Source of the DNA: Sphingorhabdus profundilacus
GTDB lineage: Bacteria > Pseudomonadota > Alphaproteobacteria > Sphingomonadales > Sphingomonadaceae
Length of the DNA stretch: 64,000 nt
NCBI RefSeq assembly: GCF_009769755.1
Contig: NZ_SDWJ01000001.1
Location: 310,001-374,000, forward strand
Reading direction: 5' to 3'
Shown in pieces: positions 17,235-26,500 of this stretch. Both the position numbers and the translations under genes were made by a program. Under the pieces are notes generated by a model. It was not told the origin of the DNA, did not search any database, and saw only the letters and a list, made by a program, of their open reading frames with translations. The first letter of the stretch is position 1. Every line of letters begins with the position of its first letter.

Positions 17235-19382
17235 ATGCAGGAGAGTCGCTTGCAATATCTTCGCCTTGATTCCGAAGACAGCATGGTTCTGTTTTCCTGT
17301 GAAATTGGAAAGCCACCGTCGCTTCTCTATTGGGGCTCTGCGCTTTGCAAAGATGCGCCGGGCGACGAGCTTGATCGGCTTGCTTTGCGTCAGGGGATGC
17401 ACGGAGTCGCAGATGTTGCGCTGCCCATATCGTTGGCGATGGAGGCGGGGCTTGGTCATCCAATGGTACAGGGCTTGGCCGCGCACCGCGGCGGCAATGA
17501 CTGGGGCAGCCTGTTCCGGGTCGCCAAAGTAGAGACGCTGCCGCACGGCGCGACAATTATTTGCCGTGATGAGCAGACGCGATTGGGGCTTGAATATCGC
17601 ATCGGATTTGAACCCGAAACAGGCGTTTTTCTTATCGCGTCCACACTGACGAATTATGGACCGACAACGCTCGACGTTAACGAGATGGCCACGGCTTGCC
17701 TCGAACTGCCGCAACACATGACCGATATCATCGGCTTTACGGGACGATGGACGCAGGAATTTGGCCGCGAACGGATCGCCCGGATGTCCGGTAGTTATGT
17801 GCGTGAGAACCGCAGCGGGCGGACCTCGCATTTCAGCTACCCCGCCTTGTTGCTCGCTACAGCGGACACCAACGAAAGCGCCGGGGAAGTTTTTGGCCTG
17901 CACTTGGCATGGAGCGGAAATCACCGGCTGCGTGTCGATACGCTGACCGATGGGCGCGTAATTGCGAGCTTGGGCGGGTTGCTGTTTCCCGGCGAAATCC
18001 GCTTGGCTCCGGGCGAAAGCTACGCCAGCCCCGAAATCGTCGGCGCCTATAGCGCGCAAGGTTTCAGCGCGCTTAGCCGGAAGTTCCACAACCACGTCCG
18101 CACCAAATTGCTGCGAACCGAGATGCGCGCCAAGCCAAGGCCTGTGCATTACAATACCTGGGAAGCCGTCTATTTCGATCATGATACCGACAGGCTGAAA
18201 GAGCTTGCAACCAAGGCGGCCGCATTGGGGGTCGAGCGCTTTGTACTGGATGACGGATGGTTTGGCGCACGGCGTAATGATCTTGCAGGGTTGGGTGATT
18301 GGGTTGTTTCGCATGACGTTTATCCAGACGGGCTCAGGCCGCTTGTCGACCATGTCACCGGTCTGGGCATGGAAATGGGCATCTGGTTCGAACCTGAAAT
18401 GGTCAATCCGGACAGCAATCTCTTCCGAGCGCATCCGGACTGGGTTCTCGGCGCTGAGGCTGTCGATCAGGTCCCGTTCCGCACCCAATTTGTGCTCGAC
18501 ATTAGCAGGCCCGAAGTGGCGGATTATCTGTTCGAACGGATCGACGCGGTTTTGCGGGACCATGACATCCGCTACATCAAATGGGACATGAACCGCGATC
18601 TCAGCCACCCCGGCGGCGTGGATGGCAAGGTGCGGGCGGTGGCGCAGGTGCATGCGCTTTATGCATTGCTGGACAGGGTTCGCGCCGCCCATCCGCAGGT
18701 TGAAATCGAAAGCTGTTCGTCGGGCGGGGCGCGGGCAGATATGGGCGTGCTGGCGCATAGCGACCGTGTTTGGACTTCCGACAGCAATGACGCATTGGAC
18801 CGCCAAAATATCCAGCGCGGCGCGAGCTTCTTTTTGCCGCCCGAGATTTTGGGTTGCCATGTCGGTCCGGCCCATTGCCATGTGACGGGACGTCGCATTT
18901 CGATGGCGATGCGTGCAGCGACGGCGCTGACCGGCCATATGGGGTTGGAATTGAACCTGCTGACCGAGCGGGAGGCGGATCTTGTCCAGCTCAAAGCCGC
19001 CATTGCCATGCACAAGCAGCACCGCAGTTTGATGCATGATGGCGATATCTACCGCCTCGACACGGCTCCGCAGCATCTGGCCAGCGGGGTTGTGGCGCGG
19101 GATAAATCGGAAGCTCTCTTTTCGTTCAGTTATATGACCGGTGACCGGCATGTTTTACCGGGAAGGCTGCGATTTGTGGGACTCGATCCGGCGCGCAGCT
19201 ATCATCTCACTCTCATCTGGCCTGAGGGATGGCAGGCGGTGAAGGCTCCGTCCCTCATTGAGAAACTTGATCTTTCCGGTGCAGGTTCGGTGTTCAATGG
19301 CGCAGCTTTGATGCAAGCGGGGATGCAATTGCCACATGCCCAGCCGGAGACATGCCTGCTGTTCCACTTGAAGGCAGTGTAG
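17235..19382 (+). CDS. Alpha-galactosidase, glycoside hydrolase family 36
   Basis: Retaining alpha-galactosidase. The ATG at 17235 gives 715 residues, the normal GH36 length. A TTG at 17250 preceded by AGGAGAG (17239-17245) is a serious alternative start. The catalytic domain shows LDDGWFG (Asp339, Asp340), the nucleophile in IKWDMNRD (Asp451) and the acid/base in TSDSND (Asp516), with CSSGGARADMG between. There is no signal peptide, so the enzyme acts in the cytoplasm on imported substrate. Divergent from the symporter-glpK pair, it probably releases galactose from an alpha-galactosyl-glycerol or oligosaccharide. Confidence 0.93.
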   Translation: MQESRLQYLRLDSEDSMVLFSCEIGKPPSLLYWGSALCKDAPGDELDRLALRQGMHGVADVALPISLAMEAGLGHPMVQGLAAHRGGNDWGSLFRVAKVETLPHGATIICRDEQTRLGLEYRIGFEPETGVFLIASTLTNYGPTTLDVNEMATACLELPQHMTDIIGFTGRWTQEFGRERIARMSGSYVRENRSGRTSHFSYPALLLATADTNESAGEVFGLHLAWSGNHRLRVDTLTDGRVIASLGGLLFPGEIRLAPGESYASPEIVGAYSAQGFSALSRKFHNHVRTKLLRTEMRAKPRPVHYNTWEAVYFDHDTDRLKELATKAAALGVERFVLDDGWFGARRNDLAGLGDWVVSHDVYPDGLRPLVDHVTGLGMEMGIWFEPEMVNPDSNLFRAHPDWVLGAEAVDQVPFRTQFVLDISRPEVADYLFERIDAVLRDHDIRYIKWDMNRDLSHPGGVDGKVRAVAQVHALYALLDRVRAAHPQVEIESCSSGGARADMGVLAHSDRVWTSDSNDALDRQNIQRGASFFLPPEILGCHVGPAHCHVTGRRISMAMRAATALTGHMGLELNLLTEREADLVQLKAAIAMHKQHRSLMHDGDIYRLDTAPQHLASGVVARDKSEALFSFSYMTGDRHVLPGRLRFVGLDPARSYHLTLIWPEGWQAVKAPSLIEKLDLSGAGSVFNGAALMQAGMQLPHAQPETCLLFHLKAV

Positions 19383-19392
19383 GGCCACGTCA

Positions 19393-20778
19393 TCATCGGT
19401 ACAAACGCCTCTGCGCGCTCTCCAAGTCAGCCACAAACTGCAGCCGTTCCCGTTCTGCCGCCTTGGCATCGGGAAGGCGCAGCAGATAGCTGGGGTGGAT
19501 GGTAACGAGGACCGGCACACCTTCGAGGCTTTCAAAGACCTGACCGCGGCTGGCGGTGATGGGTAAAGACCGCCCGGTCAGACTGAGTGCTGCTGTCGCG
19601 CCCAGCGCAACGATCAGTTCCGGTTTCACCAATTCGATCTCGCGTTTCAACCACCACCGGCAGTGGTTGATTTCACTGACATTTGGCCGCTCATGGATGC
19701 GCTTTTTGCCTTCGGGCCGGAATTTGAAATGTTTGACCGCGTTGGTCACATAGCTTTGGGTACGATCCACGCCGGCCTGCGCCAGCGCTGCGTCAAATAT
19801 CTGCCCCGCAGGGCCAACGAAAGGACGTCCGGCGCGATCTTCCTGATCACCGGGCTGTTCGCCGACAAACATCAGCCGGGCATCGGCTGGGCCTTCGCCA
19901 AAAACCAATTGGGTGGCAGGGCCATAGAGCGGGCAGCGGCGGCAGCGGTCGGCTTCGGCGCGCAGGGTGGCGAGTGTATCGGCAACCATGGGCACAATAT
20001 CCTTTTCGATCATCGCCACCTCCCGGTTGCGCGCCGACTGGATTAGCTCGGTCACCAGCGCCGTTTCCGGCATGTTGTGCCAATATTTTTTGGGCATCTC
20101 CTTCAGCATGGCGTTTACTTTGAGCCGGGCTGGATTGAAGATGGAGCTGTAATAGGTCTTCCATTGGTCCTCGACACTATCTTCGGTCGGGGCGTCGGTT
20201 TTTAACTTGGCTGAAGCTTCGAGCAGTGTTTGGCGGTCCCAGTGGATCGTCAGGCTGGGGGTCAGGATCGACCATTTCATTCCGGCAAAGCGGCGGACGA
20301 AGAAGGCGGCGTTGGTGCGGACGATGTGGTGTTCGGGTTCGAACCAGGCCACGAAATGCTCCTCGCCCCCTGTCTCCCCGCCTTCCTCCTCGACCCGGCG
20401 GAAGCGCAGAAAAGCGCGCATTTTGTGGATATCGCGTCGGACATTCTTCGCCATCATCTCCAGCTTGCGGAGCAGGGGATCGGCCTCGTCCCCCATATGT
20501 CGCTGCCGCGCCTTCAGGTCGATGAGCAACTGGTAGAGCAGGCCAAAACGTTCCGGGTCCGAATGGCAGATGACCGACCGCGCCAGCTCGGCAAAGCCCT
20601 TGGGTACGCCAATGGGTGCCGCTTCCAGACTGGCCTCTGCGCTGGCAAACAGGTCGGTGCGCTGCTCGCCCACCTGCCACACCACATCCGCCGGCCGCGC
20701 GCCCAGCCGCATCAGCCCGCGGCACTGGTTGCGCCAACCGTCAAAATCATCCTCCGCCGCAATCCGCGCGGTAATCAT
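19393..20778 (-). CDS. DUF4130-UdgX fusion: uracil-DNA-binding/glycosylase superfamily protein
   Basis: A 461-residue two-domain protein. Residues 1 to about 265 match the 'probable DNA metabolism' family (DUF4130). Residues about 270-461 are a UDG-superfamily domain of UdgX type: CRRC (279-282), GEQPGDQED (306-314), the UdgX loop KKRIH (358-362) and HPSYLLR (428-434). In Mycobacterium UdgX the equivalent histidine forms a covalent bond to DNA at uracil; His362 fits that. His350 stands where family-4 UDGs have a cluster cysteine. The start overlaps the radical SAM stop by 4 bp. The biochemical role of the fusion is not known. Confidence 0.9.
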   Translation of the reverse strand: MITARIAAEDDFDGWRNQCRGLMRLGARPADVVWQVGEQRTDLFASAEASLEAAPIGVPKGFAELARSVICHSDPERFGLLYQLLIDLKARQRHMGDEADPLLRKLEMMAKNVRRDIHKMRAFLRFRRVEEEGGETGGEEHFVAWFEPEHHIVRTNAAFFVRRFAGMKWSILTPSLTIHWDRQTLLEASAKLKTDAPTEDSVEDQWKTYYSSIFNPARLKVNAMLKEMPKKYWHNMPETALVTELIQSARNREVAMIEKDIVPMVADTLATLRAEADRCRRCPLYGPATQLVFGEGPADARLMFVGEQPGDQEDRAGRPFVGPAGQIFDAALAQAGVDRTQSYVTNAVKHFKFRPEGKKRIHERPNVSEINHCRWWLKREIELVKPELIVALGATAALSLTGRSLPITASRGQVFESLEGVPVLVTIHPSYLLRLPDAKAAERERLQFVADLESAQRRLYR

Positions 20779-22016
20779 GCGAAAAGCTCCAACTGCTCCG
20801 TCTTGGGCGCAACGCTGGCGCGCAAATGTTCAAGATCGGTGAGCGCCCCCGGCGTCCAGCCATCGGCAATCAGGAAAGGCCGGATTTTCGCGATCGACAC
20901 CGTCAACCGCCCCACATCCTCCAGCCGCAACCTGCGCCAGCGGCGCGCATTGAGGATAGCTCTCACCGCCTTGATCCCGAGCCCCGGCACCCGCCATAGC
21001 ATTTCCTTGGGTGCACGGTTGACGTCGACCGGGAACTGCCCGCGATGCTTCAGCGCCCAGGCAAGCTTCGGGTCGATATCGAGCGGCAACATGCCATCGG
21101 CTTGCGCCGCATCGACCACCTCTTGCGGGGCAAAACCGTAAAAACGCATCAGCCAGTCGGATTGATACAGCCGGTGCTCGCGCATCAGGGGCGGGCGTTG
21201 CAGCGGCAGGACCGCACTCGCGTCCGGGATCGGGCTGAACGCCGAATAATAGACGCGGCGCAGGCCGAAGCGGTCGTACAACCCGTTGGCGCGGCGGACG
21301 ATATCGCTGTCGGTCGCGGCGTCCGCGCCGACGATCATCTGCGTCGATTGGCCTGCGGGCGCAAAGTTCGGCGCGCTGCGGTATTTCTTCTTGGCATCAC
21401 GGCCGTCAAGGATCGACGTCTTCAACCCGCCCATCGCGCTTTCGATGCGCTCCTCGGACTTTTCGGGGGCAAGGCGGTTCAGCCCTTCGCGCGTCGGCAA
21501 TTCCACATTGATCGACAGACGGTCCGCATGCCGCCCCGCCGCCTCCAGCAGCTCGGGGTCGGCATCGGGAATGGTCTTCAAATGGATATAGCCGCGAAAG
21601 TCATGATCCTCCCGCAGGCTGCGCGCGACTTCGACAATTTGCTCCATCGTATAGTTGGAGCTTTTGATGATCCCCGACGAGAGAAACAGCCCCTCGATAT
21701 AATTGCGCTTGTAGAAGTTGAGGGTGAGGTCGACGACTTCCTTGGGCGTAAAGCGCGCGCGGCGGACGTTGGAACTTTTGCGGTTGATGCAATAATGGCA
21801 GTCAAAGATACAGCTGTTGGTCAGCAAGATCTTCAGCAGCGATATGCACCGCCCGTCGGGCGCATAGGCATGGCAGATGCCCATCCCCTCGGTCGATCCG
21901 ATCCCGCCCGATTTGGAGCTGGACCGTTTTACGGTTCCGGAAGAGGCGCAGGACGCGTCATATTTGGCGGCATCCGCCAGGATGGCGAGCTTCTCGGTCA
22001 CTTGTAATTGGGTCAT
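20775..22016 (-). CDS. Putative DNA modification/repair radical SAM protein
   Basis: A 413-residue radical SAM enzyme. The cluster motif CIFDCHYC places Cys69, Cys73 and Cys76 in CxxxCxxC. An N-terminal segment with Cys23, Cys48 and Cys57 precedes it. The C-terminus carries a helix-hairpin-helix (VPGLGIKAVRAILNARRW), a DNA-binding element. This is the family annotated as linked to UDG-like proteins; its substrate is unknown. It is first in a two-gene unit with the DUF4130-UdgX fusion (4-bp overlap). Upstream lies a repeat-rich gap, so the promoter must be in or beyond 22017-22085. Confidence 0.9.
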   Translation of the reverse strand: MTQLQVTEKLAILADAAKYDASCASSGTVKRSSSKSGGIGSTEGMGICHAYAPDGRCISLLKILLTNSCIFDCHYCINRKSSNVRRARFTPKEVVDLTLNFYKRNYIEGLFLSSGIIKSSNYTMEQIVEVARSLREDHDFRGYIHLKTIPDADPELLEAAGRHADRLSINVELPTREGLNRLAPEKSEERIESAMGGLKTSILDGRDAKKKYRSAPNFAPAGQSTQMIVGADAATDSDIVRRANGLYDRFGLRRVYYSAFSPIPDASAVLPLQRPPLMREHRLYQSDWLMRFYGFAPQEVVDAAQADGMLPLDIDPKLAWALKHRGQFPVDVNRAPKEMLWRVPGLGIKAVRAILNARRWRRLRLEDVGRLTVSIAKIRPFLIADGWTPGALTDLEHLRASVAPKTEQLELFA

Positions 22017-22085
22017 TTGTTCTGTATATGTTCACAATGCCGGTGCGTCTATACCGGATAATGGCCACCGCAAGATTCTCACAAT

Positions 22086-22190
22086 CCCCCTCCCGCTTGC
22101 GGGAGGGGTTAGGGGAGGGGGCGGGCCGTAGGTCCGCCTTGCGACGTTGCCAACTCACCCTCCCCCAGCCCCTCCCGCAGGCGGGAGGGG
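22086..22190. repeat. Composite palindromic repeat, copy 1 (105 bp)
   Basis: Begins and ends with a palindrome of CCCCTCCCGC and GCGGGAGGGG arms (22087-22108; 22169-22190), joined by TTAGGGGAGG, a spacer and CCCTCCCCCAG. The outer halves are also complementary to each other. Nearly identical to 22418-22522. Confidence 0.9.
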
Positions 22191-22216
22191 AGTAAGGCGC
22201 ACTAACTCCCACTCCC

Positions 22217-22311
22217 GTCACCCTGAACTTGTTTCACCTCCGGTGACTTCGTTCCAGGGTCTTAGTACTGCGACGTTGAAAACTAAGACCCTGAAACAAG
22301 TTCAGGGTGAC
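22217..22311. repeat. Element with 19-bp terminal inverted repeats (short form)
   Basis: The left arm at 22217-22235 (GTCACCCTGAACTTGTTTC) is exactly complementary to 22293-22311. The left inner part contains an extra stretch (about 22236-22253) compared with other copies. Relatives lie at 32331, 45494, 49193 and 53485. Confidence 0.88.
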
Positions 22312-22417
22312 GGATAAGTAGGATTCGACGGGGGAGTGGGATTCAAGGTGGGGGGAACTGAGGTTCCGGATGAAGTCTACTTTCTCCCCGAACTGCGCTA
22401 ACTCTGCGCGAACCAAT

Positions 22418-22522
22418 CCCCCTCCCGCTTGCGGGAGGGGTTAGGGGAGGGGGCGGGCCGTAGGTCCGCCTTGCGACGTTGCCGAGTCACCCTCCCCCAG
22501 CCCCTCCCGCAAGCGGGAGGGG
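22418..22522. repeat. Composite palindromic repeat, copy 2 (105 bp)
   Basis: Same layout as 22086-22190 in the same orientation, including the inner segment GCGGGCCGTAGGTCCGCC. The two copies differ at only a few positions by eye. Confidence 0.9.
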
Positions 22523-22540
22523 AGTGAGGCGCGCTAACTC

Positions 22541-22562
22541 CCCCTCCCGCAAGCGGGAGGGG
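22541..22562. repeat. Single palindrome of the CCCCTCCCGC family
   Basis: CCCCTCCCGC-AA-GCGGGAGGGG, perfect 10-bp arms, 18 bp after composite copy 2. Confidence 0.9.
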
Positions 22563-22586
22563 AGCAAGAAGGCCGAAATCTCGCTC

Positions 22587-22617
22587 CCGTCACCCTGAAA
22601 CAAGTTCAGGGTGACGG
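22587..22617. repeat. Compact palindrome CCGTCACCCTGAA...TTCAGGGTGACGG
   Basis: Perfect 13-bp arms (22587-22599; 22605-22617) around ACAAG. It carries the outer ends of the terminal-inverted-repeat family with no interior. The gap 22017-22691 as a whole contains only these repeats and no gene. Confidence 0.9.
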
Positions 22618-22691
22618 TTGGGAAATAGGGTGACGGGGTGTGTCTGTTCAGGAGTCACAGCAAATATTTGCCGGCAACCTGATAAACGCTC

Positions 22692-23561
22692 TCAAAGAAA
22701 CGCCTTCACATCCGCCATGAACCGATCAAACTGGTCATGATGCAGCCAATGGCCGGCATTTTCATATTCGATCACCTTCGCGGTGGGGAAATGGACGATT
22801 CGCCCGTCTTTTTCCGGGTTGGAGGCCCAGCTTTTTTCGCCATACAGCATGAGGATGGGGCAGGTGATGGACTGCCAGATGCTCAGCAATTCCTCGCGCG
22901 GCATATCGAATATGGCCCAGATGTTGAGGTAATTGTCGAACTTCCAGCTCCAGGTGCCGTCCTCGTTCCGGCTGATGCCGTGGACGGTCAGGTGGCGGGC
23001 CTGTTCATCGGTCAGATAGCTGTTCTCCGCCTTCATTCGGTCATAGGCGGCTTCGATGGTGGGGTAGCGTTTGGGGGTCCGTCCCGCCGCGTTGCGCTTA
23101 TCCTCGATCCATTGGCGGAAACGCTTCTGGATGCCGATGGCGTCGCGTTCGGCCTGCATCTTGGGTGACAGGCCCAATCCTTCGATATTGACGAGCTTGC
23201 GGACATTTTCGGGGAAGATACCGGCATAGCGCGTGGCGATATTGCCGCCCATCGAATGGGCAATGATGGTCACCGGAGCCAAGCCCAACTGATGGATCAA
23301 CTGGGCCAGATCATAGACAAAGGCCGACATTTCATAATTGCCGTCGAGCGACCAGCTGCTGTCGCCATGGCCGCGCAGATCGGGCGCGATGATGTGCCAG
23401 TCGTGACGCAATTCTTCGGCGACCCAGTCCCAGCTGCGCGCATGGTCGCGTCCACCGTGCACAAGCAACAAAGGCGGTGCGTCGGGATTGCCCCAGTCGA
23501 CATAATTGAGTCGCAGGCGCTGGGAAATGAAGCTGTTTGTGATGGGGCCGTGTAAAGTCAT
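22692..23561 (-). CDS. Alpha/beta hydrolase
   Basis: Serine hydrolase of 289 residues with the classic fold. The oxyanion motif is VHGGRDHARSWDW, followed by DLRGHGDSSW, the nucleophile elbow AHSMGG, PILMLYGEKSW before the acid residue and the catalytic histidine in NAGHWLHHDQ. There is no signal peptide. Substrate is unknown; epoxide hydrolases and esterases share this pattern. The ATG start overlaps the smc stop by 4 bp, so it is translated from the smc transcript. Confidence 0.9.
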   Translation of the reverse strand: MTLHGPITNSFISQRLRLNYVDWGNPDAPPLLLVHGGRDHARSWDWVAEELRHDWHIIAPDLRGHGDSSWSLDGNYEMSAFVYDLAQLIHQLGLAPVTIIAHSMGGNIATRYAGIFPENVRKLVNIEGLGLSPKMQAERDAIGIQKRFRQWIEDKRNAAGRTPKRYPTIEAAYDRMKAENSYLTDEQARHLTVHGISRNEDGTWSWKFDNYLNIWAIFDMPREELLSIWQSITCPILMLYGEKSWASNPEKDGRIVHFPTAKVIEYENAGHWLHHDQFDRFMADVKAFL

Positions 23562-26500
23562 TCCGCGGCCAGTAATTGCTCCGCCCCGCCAAGGTCAACC
23601 GAAACAAGCCGGCTGATGCCCTGTTCGACCATCGTCACCCCGAACAGGCGGTGCATACGGCTCATCGTCACGGCATTGTGCGTCACGATCAGATAGCGGG
23701 TGTCGGTTTCCCGCGTCATGGCGTCGAGCAGGTCGCAAAAGCGTTCGATATTGGCGTCATCAAGCGGCGCATCAACTTCGTCGAGGACGCAGATGGGGGC
23801 CGGGTTGGTCAGGAAGAGGCCGAATATCAGGGCCACGGCCGTCAACGCCTGTTCCCCACCCGATAGCAGGGTCAGAGATTGCAGCTTTTTGCCCGGCGGC
23901 TGGGCGAAGATTTCGAGGCCGGCTTCCAGCGGATCGTCGCTGTCGATCAGCGCGAGATGCGCTTGCCCGCCGTTGAACAGGGTCGAGAACAGACGCCGGA
24001 AATGGCCGTCGACCGCTTCGAATGCGTTGAGCAGACGGGCGCGGCCTTCGCGGTTCAGGCTGCCGATTGAGCCGCGCAACTGGTGGATGGCCTGCGTCAG
24101 CTCTTCGCTTTCTTTCAGGCTGGTGCCTTGCTGTTCCTCCAGCTCGGCCAATTCGTCTGCGGCGATCAGATTGACAGGGCCGATCCGTTCGCGTTCGCTT
24201 TGCAGCCGCTCCAGCCGTGTCGATTGCGTCGCGGCATCGCCGAGTTCGGTTTCGTCAAATTCCAGCTTTTCGGGCAAAACCGGCGGCGGGCATTCGAAGC
24301 GCTCGCCCGAAATGCGGCCCATCTCGATGCGGCGCTGGTCCTGATTTTCGGCGCGCGCTTCGGCGCCTGCTCGGGCTTCGCGGGCGACTGAAAGCGCTTC
24401 TGCGGCGGCGGCAAGGTCGCGTTCGAGGGCCTTGAGCGATGCTTCGCTGTTGCTTTCGGCAACCTGCAACTGCGCGAGTTTGTCGGTGATATTGTCCCGA
24501 TCACCTTCCAGTGCGGCGATGTCGCGCGCCAATATTTCGGGGCGTCCGGCGTGGCTTTCCAGCTCTTGAGCGATCTCGGTCGACCGCTTGTTCATTTCCG
24601 CGATGCGGCGCTCGGCTTCGCCTGCGCGGTCCTGCCAGCCGCGAATTTCCGCCATGGCGACGGCGCGGCGTTCGCGCGTTTGCGCCAGCCGCTGGTCATG
24701 CGCCGACAGGTCGGCCTGGCTGCGGACGAGCAGTTGGCGGAGCGCTTCATTCTCGGCCGTCAGCGTGGCGACCAGTTCGCTATGGTGGTCACCCGCCGGA
24801 AGGGCGGCCCGTGCCTCTTGGGCTTCATCCCGTTCGGCCTGCGCGGTGGCAATATCCTGCCGTGCGGTGGCGATGCGTTCTTGCAGGGCGCTGCGCGCCT
24901 GCTGAAGCCGGTTCAGGGCGTCTTCGGCCTGGTCGGCCGCGCGCAGGGCGTGGCGCAGGTCGGTATCGGTCTGTTGCTGCTGTCCGGCAAGTGCGCGGTG
25001 TTTTTCCTGCGCTTGAGCGATCTGCGTGGCGATCCGCTCGGCGGTTTCGGATTGTTGGTGCAACGCGGCTTGGGCGAAAGGAATCTGTTGCTCCAATTCG
25101 TTCAGCCGGTTCCGGCGGATCAGTTGTTCGGCGGTGGTTGCGCCGTCATCGTCGGCGGCAAATCCGTCCCAGCGGCGCAGCTGGCCGTCTTTGGTGACCA
25201 GCCGCTCGCCGGGCAGCAGGGCGGCGCCGTCGTCTGTGTCGACGACGCGGATCATCGACAGACGCGCGTGCAGTTCCTGCGGGGCCTCGACATGGTCGAT
25301 CAGCCGCGTTCCGGAGATTGTCGGCAGTTCGGCGCTACGCCCGAGCCAGCGTCGACCCGCTGCACCGCCAATCATCGCGTTGACATCCTCGCCCAGCGCC
25401 GCGGCGAGGGCGCGTTCATAGCCGGGCGCGGCCTTGATGCGGTCGAGCGCACGGTCGCCGTTATTTTGGCTTAACGCTCTGGACAGGGCATTTTGTTCGG
25501 ACAGCAAGGCGGCCAGTTCGGCCTTGGCGGCGGCAAAGGCGCTTTGGATGATGTCGCGTTCGCCGGTCAATGTGGCCCGCTCGGCTTCTGTAGCGGCGAT
25601 AGAGGCGAGACCTTCTTCGGCCTGTTGCTGGAGATGCAGAACCGACTCCGCCGCCTCTTGCTTGGCCGCAGCGAATTCGGTTTCGTCGCCCAGTCGGTCC
25701 TGTTCCCCGGCCAGCCGCGCGGCATCGCGTTCGGCCCGCTCGACCCGCGCCTCAGCGGTGGCAAGTGCGGCGTCAGCAACGCGCAGTTCGGCGTCCGCCC
25801 GCGCCTGCTCGGCCAGCGCCTTGGCCAGCGTCACCTCGCTCTCGCGTACCTGCCGCTCGGCATTTTCGGCGAGGCGGACGAGCGCCGGGCGGGCTTCATC
25901 CTGCGTCTTGATCGCCTTGTTCAACTCTCCACTTTCGCCCTGCAACCGGGCGAGGGCATCGGCGGCGTCGTGGGTCAGCCGGTCTTCGCGCGCGCCGTCA
26001 TCGGCCATGCGCGCCGCTTGTGCCGTAAGGTCCGCCTGCCGTTGGATGATGCGGTCACGGTCGCTTTTCAGCTGGACGAGCCTGTTCGACAGATCACTCG
26101 CCGCATCGCGCGCAGCCATGGCGACGGCGCGTGCTTCGGCGAGTTCGCCCACCGCCTTTTGCTGCGCCGCGCTCAGGTCGCGTTGCTGCGCGCTGGCTTT
26201 ATCAACCTCTGCCGTCGCCGCATTGGCTTCGGCGCGGGCGGCGTCGGCGGCGGCTTTCGCCTCTTGCCAGCGCACGTAGATCAACTGCGCCTCGGCCTGT
26301 AAAATCTCGCGGCTCAGCTTGCGGTAGCGTTCCGCCTGTTTCGCCTGCCGCCGCAATTGCCCGGCGCGCGCGTCCATATCGGCGAGGATCGTCGCCAGCC
26401 GCGACAGGTTGGTCTCGGCCGCGCGCAGCTTCTGTTCCGCATCCTTGCGGCGTACGTGCAGACCGGAAATGCCCGCCGCTTCTTCGAGCATTTGCCGCCG

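Noticed and set aside
17217-19151. 644-codon open frame on the minus strand opposite the alpha-galactosidase
   Set aside because: It mirrors the real GH36 gene, has no family pattern and no ribosome-binding site; high third-position GC explains the long antisense frame.
22017-22691. CRISPR array or tandem repeat array
   Set aside because: Repeats are palindromic units of differing length with irregular spacing; there are no equal spacers and no cas genes.
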